DNA of 5,554 nt from Deltaproteobacteria bacterium. Lineage in GTDB: Bacteria; Desulfobacterota; DSM-4660; Desulfatiglandales; HGW-15. Location: contig DAOVAK010000222.1 of NCBI GenBank assembly GCA_030671095.1, positions 1 to 5,554 on the forward strand, read 5' to 3'. Within the stretch, counting starts at the first letter, position 1. Every line of letters begins with the position of its first letter. A program made the position numbers and the translations under genes. Positions 1 through 5,554 of the stretch are shown piece after piece. The notes below the pieces were generated by a model. The model searched no databases. It was not told where the DNA came from and worked only from the letters and a program-made list of their open reading frames with translations.

Positions 1-1197
1 GGAAGCATCGAGCGGGGAGAAAAGATATATTCTTTCAAGGAGTTAATAGCCAAACACCCACCCCAACCGCCAAGACCAAATATAGAGCCGAGGGAACACC
101 TTGCCTATATCCTATACACTGGGGGGACGACTGGCCTGCCCAAGGGCGTCCCCGGAACGCATTCCTTCATAAATTGTATGATTAACGATTATCACAAGGT
201 GATCGAAGGTTATATTCGGAAGGGGACGTCTACCCTGATCATGGTGGGTCCCCTTTTCCACATTATGGGACAGGCAACATTTCTCTCAATTGGCCTTGGT
301 CTAGGGAATAGGACCGTCCTCATGCCCATCCCTGAGGTGGACTCTATTTTGAAGGCCATCGAGAAGTACAGAGTTGATCTATTATCCGGTGTACCTGCCC
401 TCTACCGAATGATCCTAGAAAATGACAGGCTGGACTTCTATGACTTAAGCTCACTGAAATACTGCTGGAGTGGGGGCGATGTGCTTCCAACTGAGATATT
501 TAATCGTTGGAGGCAGAAGTTCAACGTGCCCATATATCAGAATTTTGGGGCGACGGAGACGGGATTTGTTGCCTTTAGCCCTATGGATCAAGAGCCCAGC
601 CCGAATGTCATCGGTTTCCCAGTTACATCCAAGAAAATCAAGGTTGTCGACCCTGATTCACTGGAGCCGGTGGCGCCCGATAGCCCTGGTGAGTTGCTTA
701 CTTCGTCAGAATATATGGTTCGGGCCTATTGGAACAAGCCGGAGGAGACAGCAGCTGGGTTTGTGGAGCTGGACGGAAAGCTATATTACAGCATGAAAGA
801 CATCGTCACAGTGGCTCATGATGGACAGCTCTCTTACACGGACAGGGGAGCAGACATCATAAAATATAAAGGATATCGCGTCTCCTGTTCAGAGATCGAA
901 GCCGTGCTGCAGGATCATGAGGCGGTGATGGGGGCATGCGTCATCGGTGTCCCTGACACGAAGGTGGGTGAACGCATCAAAGCGATGGTGGTGATCAGGG
1001 AAGGCGTGAGGGGCGTGGGCGCAACCGATCTCATCAGATGGTGTCGAGAGAGGCTCGCGCCTTACAAGGTCCCATACTATATAGAGTTTAGGGATATGCT
1101 CCCTAAGTCCAAAGTGGGAAAACTCCTGAGGCGCGAGGTGAGAGATGAAGAGCGTCGAAAAACAGAGAAGGGCAAACGAGAACCATCTTCTCCCTGA
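1..1197 (+). CDS. AMP-dependent acyl-CoA synthetase/ligase (5'-partial)
   Basis: ATP-dependent acid:CoA ligase of the ANL superfamily. It forms an acyl-AMP and then an acyl-CoA thioester, in the cytoplasm. The frame is open from base 1 with no start codon of its own, so the gene begins upstream; the ATG at 178 is internal because the nucleotide-binding loop lies before it. In the 398 visible residues: P-loop YTGGTTGLPKGV at 39-50, PLFHIMGQ near 84-91, A5 motif YQNFGATETG at 179-188, GELLTSSEYMVRAYWN at about 230-245, the A8 hinge DRGADIIKYKGYR from 281, and the A10 motif PKSKVGK with the probable catalytic lysine at 374. Family members usually run 500-560 residues, so roughly 140-150 are missing. 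The usual TGD of motif A7 is SMKD here (264-267), keeping the Asp. A charged tail (DEERRKTEKGKRE) follows A10. The substrate (fatty, aromatic or other acid) cannot be told. The gene converges on the hydroxylase operon. Confidence 0.95.
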   Translation, partial: GSIERGEKIYSFKELIAKHPPQPPRPNIEPREHLAYILYTGGTTGLPKGVPGTHSFINCMINDYHKVIEGYIRKGTSTLIMVGPLFHIMGQATFLSIGLGLGNRTVLMPIPEVDSILKAIEKYRVDLLSGVPALYRMILENDRLDFYDLSSLKYCWSGGDVLPTEIFNRWRQKFNVPIYQNFGATETGFVAFSPMDQEPSPNVIGFPVTSKKIKVVDPDSLEPVAPDSPGELLTSSEYMVRAYWNKPEETAAGFVELDGKLYYSMKDIVTVAHDGQLSYTDRGADIIKYKGYRVSCSEIEAVLQDHEAVMGACVIGVPDTKVGERIKAMVVIREGVRGVGATDLIRWCRERLAPYKVPYYIEFRDMLPKSKVGKLLRREVRDEERRKTEKGKREPSSP

Positions 1198-1203
1198 TGG
1201 GCT

Positions 1204-1250
1204 TGAATCAGTGGCATTCAGAGACGCCTTCGGGTCAATTTTTATCTTTT
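1204..1250 (+). terminator. weak candidate terminator between convergent genes
   Basis: The 37-nt gap after the ligase stop holds two small hairpins: TGAAT/ATTCA (1204-1208 with 1216-1220), and a C(TTCG)G tetraloop hairpin near 1226-1235 followed by a T-rich run at 1239-1251. The second stem is only about three pairs and the T run lies inside the 3' end of the opposing gene, so the call is weak. Convergent genes this close need some stop signal, which is the main argument for it. Confidence 0.2.
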
Positions 1251-3526
1251 TCCTTAATTGCCTTAAGAATCTTTTCGGGCGTTATGGGCAAACTTTTGAT
1301 TCTGACCCCAATGGCATCGTGTATGGCATTGGCAATCGAGGCTATGACAGGACCGCTTGCCCCCTCACCGGCCTCCTTGGCGCCATAGGGACCTTCGGGA
1401 TCTGGCATGTCCATTGAGTATAGCCCCTGAAATCCTGGAATGTCTCTAAAGGTAGGCATCTTGTAATCTCGAAATGATGTATTGAGGGTCTCGCCTCTAT
1501 CATCCCGGATAACACCTTCAAATAGAGCCTGCCCCACATGCATCACCGTAGAGCCGATCAATTGGCCCCTGACGAGCATGGGATTTAATTCCCGTCCCCC
1601 ATCATGCGCGGTCCACACGTTCAGGATTTCCACCTGGCCTGTCTCCGGATCTACCTCCAGCTCGCACACCTGGGCGTAAAAAGTGTAGGCGGCAGTAAAG
1701 TTACCATAGCCCTTTGCAAAATCTAAATGGCCGCATGGTGCATTGTAGTAGCCCCGCCCCATAATGGTCATCCCTTTCTTATTCTGACAATAACGAACCA
1801 CCTTATCCAGTTCAGTCCCGTGATCCGGGCTTCCCTTGACATAGACCCTCTTCTTTTTGAATACAAGGTCTTCTGGCCGGGCCTCCAAGACCTCGGCGGC
1901 CACATCGGCTATTTGCTTCCTCGCATCTAGAGCCGCTATTTTTGCCGCGTTGCCGGCATAGAAGGTCACCCTTGACGACCAGGTACCTCCATCAATGGGC
2001 GTGAGATCACTGTCCACCAAGGCAAAGGTCACATCGTCCGGTTCTATCCCAAGGACCTCGGCCACGATCATGGGCAGAACGGTATCACATCCCTGCCCCA
2101 CATCCGTCGCTCCGCTCTGCAGAGCAACCGAACCGTCTTCCTGCAGTTTCAGCATGGCCGAACACGCCGACATTCCCATGATGTTGGAGCCGCTTATAAA
2201 GCCTGAGGCCCCAAGACCTATGCCTCGATATTTGGGTAACTTGCCTTTTTTCTGGTCCCAGCCAGAGACCGTTTTTGCCTTATCGAGGGCCTCCTTGAGA
2301 CCACAGGTGGTTATTTTGAACCCATTGGGAGCCTCGTAGCCTGGCGTAATGGCATTCCTTTTGCGAATCTCAAAGGGATCAATGGCCAATTCATCTGCGA
2401 TGCTATCCAGAAGCCCTTCAAAGGCAAATCGGGCCTGGGGCACGCCGTGGCCCCTGAGGGCCCCACAAAAGGATTTATTGGTGTAAACCCGGCAACCCCT
2501 GTATCTCACATTGGGTATTTTGTAGGTCATCATTAACCAAGCGCCTAGGAGGTAAATGCTTAACTGACCAATGCTGCCATGGGCCCCGCCATCGGCAATC
2601 GCATAGCAGTCCATGGCTTGGATGATCCCGTCCTTGTTCACGCCAATTTTCAAGTCTATCTTGTAGGGATGGCGCATATACCCCATGATCAGGACTTCCT
2701 CCATCGTGTGAACGATCCTAACCGGTCTACCTGTCTTACTGGCGAGCATCACCGCAGCGAAGTCCATGGGCAAGGCCTCCTGCTTGCCTCCTGAATTGCC
2801 CGCGCCTATAAAGGTCTGTTTTACCCTGACTTTGTGGGGCGGAAGACCCAGGCCCATAGCCAGTTGCCGCCAAGCAACATACGGACTCTGCTTGCATGCC
2901 TCCAGGGTGACCTTCCCATCGGCATCCCAAAAGCCAATGCACGTGTGAGTCTCCAGCATACCGTGCTTAAAGGCCTGGGTATGAAAAACATCCTGCCTGA
3001 CCAGAGAGGATGCCTTTAGACCTTTTTCTAAATCGCCAAATTCCCACTCCGACTTAGAACTGATATTGTTGGGCTTGTTGTCGTAGAGGAGAGGGGCGCC
3101 CTGCTCCATGGCCTCCTCAGGATCAAAGACGGCTGGCAGCGGTTCATACGCCACATCTATCAGATCCAATGCCTCCCAGGCCGTGTCCTCGTCTTCAGCG
3201 GCCACCGCCGCCACCTCCTCCCCAATATATCTTACCCGGTCAATAGCCAGGGGAAGATAGTCCCTGGTGTGAGCGAAGTTCCCATATAAAATTCCAGGAA
3301 AGTCCTTACCCGTAATGACGGCCCGCACACCTTCCAGCCCCTCAGCTTTCTTAGTGTCTATGTTGAGAATCCGGGCATGGGCATGGGGGCTGCGCAATAT
3401 CTTTCCGTGGAGCATACCGGGTATGGCAATATCCCCGGCAAAACGACACTCCCCCGTGACCTTTATCCTTGCATCCTTTTTCGGATATGGCCTCCCAATA
3501 ACGGCGAGGGTCTCGTGTTTCTTCAT
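1235..3526 (-). CDS. Xanthine dehydrogenase-family large subunit (Mo-pterin cofactor binding)
   Basis: Catalytic subunit of a molybdenum hydroxylase. It binds the molybdopterin cofactor and converts the substrate. Its 763 residues are normal for a stand-alone large subunit. The N-terminal aldehyde oxidase/XDH a-b hammerhead domain covers about 15-130 (GDIAIPGMLHGKILRSPHAHARI), followed by the Mo-binding domains. By comparison with bovine XDH: Q213 (ACKQSPY) matches Q767, R358 in GALRGHGVPQ matches R880, Q478 in GATDVGQG matches a cofactor-binding Gln, and E721 in GAKEAGEG matches the catalytic E1261. The glycine loop usually written GGGFGGKE is GAGNSGGKQ here (241-249). The CO-dehydrogenase cysteine loop AYRCSF is absent, so this is a hydroxylase-type member and not CoxL. 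The segments GTWSSRVTF and GYGNFTAAYTF recall 4-hydroxybenzoyl-CoA reductase alpha subunits, from memory only. The ATG at 3526 has GGGAG seven bases upstream. Substrate unknown. Confidence 0.95.
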   Translation of the reverse strand: MKKHETLAVIGRPYPKKDARIKVTGECRFAGDIAIPGMLHGKILRSPHAHARILNIDTKKAEGLEGVRAVITGKDFPGILYGNFAHTRDYLPLAIDRVRYIGEEVAAVAAEDEDTAWEALDLIDVAYEPLPAVFDPEEAMEQGAPLLYDNKPNNISSKSEWEFGDLEKGLKASSLVRQDVFHTQAFKHGMLETHTCIGFWDADGKVTLEACKQSPYVAWRQLAMGLGLPPHKVRVKQTFIGAGNSGGKQEALPMDFAAVMLASKTGRPVRIVHTMEEVLIMGYMRHPYKIDLKIGVNKDGIIQAMDCYAIADGGAHGSIGQLSIYLLGAWLMMTYKIPNVRYRGCRVYTNKSFCGALRGHGVPQARFAFEGLLDSIADELAIDPFEIRKRNAITPGYEAPNGFKITTCGLKEALDKAKTVSGWDQKKGKLPKYRGIGLGASGFISGSNIMGMSACSAMLKLQEDGSVALQSGATDVGQGCDTVLPMIVAEVLGIEPDDVTFALVDSDLTPIDGGTWSSRVTFYAGNAAKIAALDARKQIADVAAEVLEARPEDLVFKKKRVYVKGSPDHGTELDKVVRYCQNKKGMTIMGRGYYNAPCGHLDFAKGYGNFTAAYTFYAQVCELEVDPETGQVEILNVWTAHDGGRELNPMLVRGQLIGSTVMHVGQALFEGVIRDDRGETLNTSFRDYKMPTFRDIPGFQGLYSMDMPDPEGPYGAKEAGEGASGPVIASIANAIHDAIGVRIKSLPITPEKILKAIKEKDKN

Positions 3527-3529
3527 CCG

Positions 3530-4018
3530 TTATCTCCCTTCAAAACGGCTCGATTTCATATTATCGGCGGCTGCCTTCACAGCCTCAATGATCTGGACGT
3601 AACCTGTGCATCGGCACAAGTGCCCTGAAAGGGCTTTCTTAATTTCTTCTTCGGATGGATCTGGATTTTCCAGAAGAAATGCCTTGGCACCCATAATTAT
3701 ACCAGGCGTGCAAAAACCGCATTGGACAGCGCCGTGGGTCACAAAAGCGTCCTGAATAGGATGAAGTTCACCACCCTTTGACAACCCTTCTATGGTGAGA
3801 ATCTCTTTCCCCTGGGCTTCTGATATGAGCATCAGGCATGAATTTACGGCTTTACCATTAATAATAACCGTGCAAGCACCGCAGTGACCCTCAGCGCAAC
3901 TTATCTTGGTTCCGGTCAGGTTCAATTGATCCCTTAGGACTTCGGCCAACGTCCTCCAGGGTTGTGTCTCCACTTCGTAGGTCTGACCGTTTACCTTTAA
4001 ATCAATTGTCTGTTTCAC
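3530..4018 (-). CDS. Xanthine dehydrogenase-family small subunit, two [2Fe-2S] clusters
   Basis: Electron-transfer subunit that passes electrons between the Mo site and FAD. The 162 residues are the usual length. The N-terminal plant-type ferredoxin domain has cluster ligands C41, C46, C49 and C61 (CAEGHCGAC, then NSC). The C-terminal helical [2Fe-2S] domain has C100 and C103 (QCGFCTPG) and C135 and C137 (HLCRCTGY). All eight ligands are present, so it should be functional. The start is GTG at 4018 (CAC on the + strand), supported by a strong GGAGGAGGG ribosome site and by the conserved N-terminus beginning there. It lies 17 nt after the medium-subunit stop and 3 nt before the large-subunit start, which indicates one transcript. 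No twin-arginine or other signal peptide is seen, so the complex is probably cytoplasmic. Confidence 0.96.
   Translation of the reverse strand: MKQTIDLKVNGQTYEVETQPWRTLAEVLRDQLNLTGTKISCAEGHCGACTVIINGKAVNSCLMLISEAQGKEILTIEGLSKGGELHPIQDAFVTHGAVQCGFCTPGIIMGAKAFLLENPDPSEEEIKKALSGHLCRCTGYVQIIEAVKAAADNMKSSRFEGR
3534..3538 (-). promoter_or_regulatory. Ribosome binding site of the large subunit, over the small-subunit stop
   Basis: GGGAG on the - strand, seven bases before the ATG at 3526. It forms part of the final Gly-Arg codons of the small-subunit gene, whose TAA (3532-3530) lies between site and start. Translation of the two genes is therefore probably coupled. This site fixes the start at 3526. 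Confidence 0.75.
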
Positions 4019-4022
4019 GAGA

Positions 4023-4031
4023 CCCTCCTCC
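4023..4031 (-). promoter_or_regulatory. Strong ribosome binding site for the GTG-started small subunit
   Basis: GGAGGAGGG on the - strand, ending four bases before the GTG at 4018. Such a near-perfect Shine-Dalgarno sequence probably offsets the weaker GTG start and supports it as the real start. Confidence 0.75.
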
Positions 4032-4035
4032 AGGA

Positions 4036-4920
4036 TTATGATTTGAGTTTATCCAGGGCCTTCTGGATTGCTCGACCAGTCAAGACACGAATCAAATCTC
4101 GCCTATATTCTTCTGTTGTCCGCCACGAAGTTCTAGGTGAGGCCTCGTTAGACGCAGTCCCGGCGGCGAGCTCAATGATTTCTCTAACCAGTTTTTTGCC
4201 AGTTAGAACTTTCTCTGCCTCTTTGGAACGAATTGGCGTAGGTGCAGCGGTCGCAAGGGCTAACCTCGCCGCTTTACAGGCGTTATTCCCATTTTCAAGG
4301 GTAATCAGGGCGGCCACCCCGATCATAGCGATCTCCATGGCATTCCTTCTGCCAAACTTGATGTATTCGCCAGCACTGTTAGGTTCTACGGGTGGCATTT
4401 CCAGTCTGACCAAAATCTCATCATGATTCAGGGCTGTCTTCTTGGGTCCGGTGAAAAAGTCTTCAAGAGCCAGAACCTTTTCCCCTTCCTTAGTGGCAAT
4501 AACAGCCTTAGCACCCAAGACCAGTAGAGATGGCGGCATATCCGCAGAAGGCGCCGCAGTACACAAGTTGCCCCCTAACGTGGCCCGATTCCTTATTTCC
4601 ATCGATCCCAACACAGAGGCAGCCTGAGCCAATATAGGATAATACTCTCCGATAATGCTGGATCTCTCTATCTCGCCTATCGTGCATGCAGCGCCGATTT
4701 TGAGACCGGTCGTTTTATCAAATTGAATCTCATCCAAACCCGATATTCGACTTAAACCTAGGACATATTGAGGACGCCATTCGCCCCATCTCATCTCTGA
4801 TATGAGGTCCGTCCCCCCGGCAATCACCTTGGCCTTCGGGCCATATTTGGCAAGAAGGGAGATAGCCTCCTTGATTGACTTGGGGTTCAGAAATTCAAAT
4901 TTCGGCAAATTGCGAAACAT
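4036..4920 (-). CDS. Xanthine dehydrogenase-family medium subunit, FAD-binding
   Basis: FAD-carrying subunit of the Mo hydroxylase and first gene of the operon. Its 294 residues are normal. FAD-binding motifs are visible: VIAGGTDLI at 32-40, and IRNRATLGGNLCTAAPSADMPP at 109-130, the second flavin loop. After these come FFTGPKKTAL (155-164), RRNAMEIAMIGVAA (191-204, where many relatives have Asp for the Glu at 197), and a C-terminal CO-dehydrogenase-flavoprotein domain ending around WRTTEEYRRDL (266-276). There is no roughly 40-residue cysteine-rich insertion of the kind that carries the extra [4Fe-4S] cluster in 4-hydroxybenzoyl-CoA reductase beta subunits; the flavin loop runs straight through. 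The ATG at 4920 is preceded by a GGGGG ribosome-binding stretch at 4926-4930 (five-base spacer). The upstream region is interrupted by the inverted-repeat element at 4954-5271. Confidence 0.95.
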   Translation of the reverse strand: MFRNLPKFEFLNPKSIKEAISLLAKYGPKAKVIAGGTDLISEMRWGEWRPQYVLGLSRISGLDEIQFDKTTGLKIGAACTIGEIERSSIIGEYYPILAQAASVLGSMEIRNRATLGGNLCTAAPSADMPPSLLVLGAKAVIATKEGEKVLALEDFFTGPKKTALNHDEILVRLEMPPVEPNSAGEYIKFGRRNAMEIAMIGVAALITLENGNNACKAARLALATAAPTPIRSKEAEKVLTGKKLVREIIELAAGTASNEASPRTSWRTTEEYRRDLIRVLTGRAIQKALDKLKS

Positions 4921-4925
4921 GTTTT

Positions 4926-4930
4926 CCCCC
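4926..4930 (-). promoter_or_regulatory. Ribosome binding site of the medium subunit
   Basis: GGGGG on the - strand, five bases before the ATG at 4920, within an A-rich leader. It is less canonical than the sites for the other two subunits. It lies outside the inverted-repeat element, so insertion left the translation start intact. Confidence 0.5.
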
Positions 4931-4945
4931 TTTTAAAAAAAGTTT

Positions 4946-4953
4946 GATTTAAC
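4946..4953. repeat. Left copy of 8-bp direct repeat (target-site duplication)
   Basis: GATTTAAC, identical and in the same orientation to 5272-5279. The two copies sit exactly outside the two ends of the inverted-repeat element, as expected of a duplication made on insertion. The next base is G in both copies, so a 9-bp duplication is also possible. Confidence 0.7.
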
Positions 4954-5030
4954 GTATCATTTTAGCCCTTTGAAACAGCCGTGCAGAAACTACTGTTGGG
5001 CTGAGCGGGGTTCTCTGGAGCGGCCAAAAA
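4954..5030 (+). repeat. Left inverted-repeat arm of the element
   Basis: Pairs with 5190-5271. The strongest identity is the ten-base run TTCTCTGGAG (5011-5020) and the GGCCAAAAA run that ends the arm (5022-5030). The outer block TTTAGCCCTTTGAAACAGCC (4961-4980) differs from its partner at two of 20 positions. This arm is the one nearest the hydroxylase operon. Confidence 0.75.
4959..4987 (-). promoter_or_regulatory. Weak sigma-70-like promoter candidate inside the element arm
   Basis: On the - strand, TAAAAT at 4964-4959 resembles a -10 box, and TCTGCA at 4987-4982, 17 nt upstream, matches only three positions of a -35 box. If real it would fire outward from the mobile element into the hydroxylase operon. 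No better candidate was seen between the element and the start codon. The matches are poor and this is only a suggestion. Confidence 0.2.
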
Positions 5031-5189
5031 CCAGGCCTCCGTACACGGTTTCTTCCGGGGGGCTCCCTTGCCCTGACGCCTGCGCACACAGGCCGCCCAA
5101 ATAAAGACCGGGCCAAGTTCAACGATGAGAGAACATCGCCCTCAGAGCTCTCGCGCTTTGTGCGCCATACTTAAGGGCGTTGCGCAAAT

Positions 5190-5271
5190 TTTTTGGCCCC
5201 TCCAGAGAATGCCGGTTAGCCCAAGGGGCTTTTTAAACGCCTCTGGCGGTTTCAAACGGCTAAAGTATTAC
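5190..5271 (-). repeat. Right inverted-repeat arm of the element
   Basis: Reverse-complement partner of the left arm, five bases longer because its middle stretch (5225-5244) is 20 nt against 15 nt. That middle stretch contains a small local hairpin (AGGGGC with GCCTCT, one G-T pair, 5224-5244) not present on the left. Confidence 0.75.
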
Positions 5272-5279
5272 GATTTAAC
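5272..5279. repeat. Right copy of 8-bp direct repeat (target-site duplication)
   Basis: GATTTAAC, exact copy of 4946-4953, beginning at the base after the right end of the element. Confidence 0.7.
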
Positions 5280-5445
5280 GAATTCCTGAACTTTACACGG
5301 GTGAAGCACCCATGAACAAAAATAATAGATTACCTATCTAACAAATGCTGATAGTCTTCTCAAGAAAATTCAAAGGTAATGGGATTTCAGCGCAGCTCGG
5401 CCAATAAAGGTGTAAAAGGTGCTGTTTTCCCTCAGAAGCCCCTTC

Positions 5446-5474
5446 TTGACAACAGAAATTGATTTAGCTATTGA
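5446..5474 (+). promoter_or_regulatory. Candidate + strand promoter toward the right edge
   Basis: A perfect -35 hexamer TTGACA at 5446-5451 is followed after 17 nt by TATTGA at 5469-5474, a three-of-six -10 match. A TATACT box (5489-5494) and GATAAT (5505-5510) lie further on but lack a -35 at proper spacing. A gene on the + strand just beyond 5554 would fit. Confidence 0.3.
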
Positions 5475-5475
5475 A

Positions 5476-5487
5476 ACGAACATTCGT
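5476..5487. promoter_or_regulatory. Palindromic operator-like site ACGAA-CA-TTCGT
   Basis: A perfect five-base inverted repeat around two bases, directly downstream of the candidate -10 box, where a repressor would block transcription. Short palindromes of this kind are common as TetR-family operators, and that family often controls acyl-CoA or fatty-acid genes. The regulator is not in the window, so the assignment is inference. Confidence 0.35.
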
Positions 5488-5516
5488 ATATACTAACGTA
5501 AAAAGATAATCCTAAT

Positions 5517-5553
5517 GTGAAGCTCCCTTTGCTTCCGCACGGGGCATCTTCAC
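5517..5553 (+). other. Possible hairpin at the right edge
   Basis: GTGAAG (5517-5522) pairs perfectly with CTTCAC (5548-5553). Inside, after a small internal loop, CCCT (5525-5528) can pair with GGGG (5541-5544, one G-T pair), leaving a 12-nt loop. It could be a structured leader of a gene beyond the window, but no following T run or known riboswitch fold is visible. Confidence 0.25.
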
Positions 5554-5554
5554 C

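Larger units (their letters stand above)
4954..5271. mobile_element. 318-bp MITE-like foldback element, non-autonomous
   Basis: A noncoding element bounded by long imperfect inverted repeats (4954-5030 and 5190-5271) and flanked by an 8-bp direct repeat. The arms pair in two blocks. The terminal block of 27 nt (4954-4980 with 5271-5245) has 22 matches, and the inner block of 35 nt (4996-5030 with 5224-5190) has 30. They are separated by an unrelated stretch of 15 nt on the left and 20 nt on the right. The centre (5031-5189) is GC-rich with no credible gene. Ends read GTATCATTTTAGCC (left) and, inverted, GTAATACTTTAGCC (right). No transposase is encoded, so movement would need one supplied in trans. 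Ends starting GTA(A) and an 8-bp duplication are traits I associate with the IS66 family, which is inference. Arm divergence suggests an old insertion or a loosely constrained element. Confidence 0.65.
5280..5554. other. Intergenic region without a credible gene
   Basis: AT-rich DNA right of the element. The open frames are short and lack ribosome sites. It holds a small perfect hairpin GGGTG-AAG-CACCC (5299-5311), another short one (AGAAG-CCC-CTTCT, 5434-5446), the candidate promoter and operator at 5446-5487, and a possible edge hairpin. If the element is an insertion, part of this region may originally have been the upstream control region of the hydroxylase operon. Confidence 0.6.

Noticed and set aside
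1482..3628. Several + strand open frames of 60-114 codons opposite the large-subunit gene
   Set aside because: They lie antisense to a gene with clear family motifs, show no domain of their own, and are shadows of its codon pattern.
1235..4920. Aerobic carbon monoxide dehydrogenase (coxMSL)
   Set aside because: Gene order M-S-L matches, but the large subunit lacks the AYRCSF active-site cysteine loop and has a hydroxylase-type RGHGVPQ loop.
4036..4920. 4-hydroxybenzoyl-CoA reductase beta subunit
   Set aside because: The extra cysteine-rich [4Fe-4S] insertion of that subunit is absent, so the specific name is not supported.
5190..5244. Reading the right arm (GGGGCTTTTTAAA and nearby hairpin) as a rho-independent terminator
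   Set aside because: The T run lies inside the hairpin, not after it, and the inverted pairing with 4954-5030 explains the sequence better.
5299..5311. Perfect hairpin GGGTG-AAG-CACCC
   Set aside because: Five pairs with no T run on either strand. Too little to call a terminator or RNA element by itself.
5312..5341. Nine-codon open frame after the GGGTG-CACCC hairpin (+ strand)
   Set aside because: Too short, with no ribosome site and no amino-acid bias typical of a leader peptide.
5370..5483. 37-codon open frame on the - strand starting at 5483
   Set aside because: It has no ribosome binding site, overlaps the candidate promoter and operator, and its product is not recognised. A frame this short arises by chance.

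Overview
The window holds the 3' part of an acyl-CoA ligase gene on the + strand, a complete three-gene operon for a molybdenum hydroxylase on the - strand, and about 630 bases of intergenic DNA at the right end. The intergenic DNA contains what appears to be an undescribed small foldback (MITE-like) mobile element. It looks like ordinary bacterial chromosome of mid GC with clear Shine-Dalgarno sites. An anaerobic aromatic- or fatty-acid-degrading bacterium, for example a Desulfobacterota/Syntrophales type, would fit the gene style and content. That is an impression only, because no taxonomic marker gene is present.

Layout. Bases 1-1197 (+): AMP-binding acyl-CoA synthetase, missing its N-terminus at the window edge. 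Bases 1198-1234: short convergent gap. Bases 1235-4920 (-): operon in transcription order FAD (medium) subunit 4920-4036, [2Fe-2S] (small) subunit 4018-3530 with a GTG start, and Mo-cofactor (large) subunit 3526-1235. The gaps are 17 and 3 nt, and the large-subunit ribosome site lies over the last codons of the small-subunit gene. Bases 4954-5271: 318-bp imperfect inverted-repeat element with arms of about 80 nt and a 159-nt centre, flanked by an exact 8-bp direct repeat (GATTTAAC at 4946-4953 and 5272-5279). It ends only 33 nt from the medium-subunit start codon. Bases 5280-5554: AT-rich intergenic DNA with a candidate + strand promoter and a short palindromic operator, probably for a gene just beyond the window.

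How the parts work together. The three subunits form one soluble xanthine-dehydrogenase-family enzyme. Substrate is oxidised, or in some relatives reduced, at the Mo site, and electrons pass through two [2Fe-2S] clusters to FAD. The neighbouring ligase activates a carboxylic acid to its CoA thioester, so an acyl-CoA or aromatic-CoA route is plausible, but the genes converge and the link is inference. The medium subunit lacks the cysteine insertion of 4-hydroxybenzoyl-CoA reductase, and the large subunit has an altered active-site loop, so the substrate cannot be assigned. The element sits where the operon promoter would be expected and may have changed its expression.
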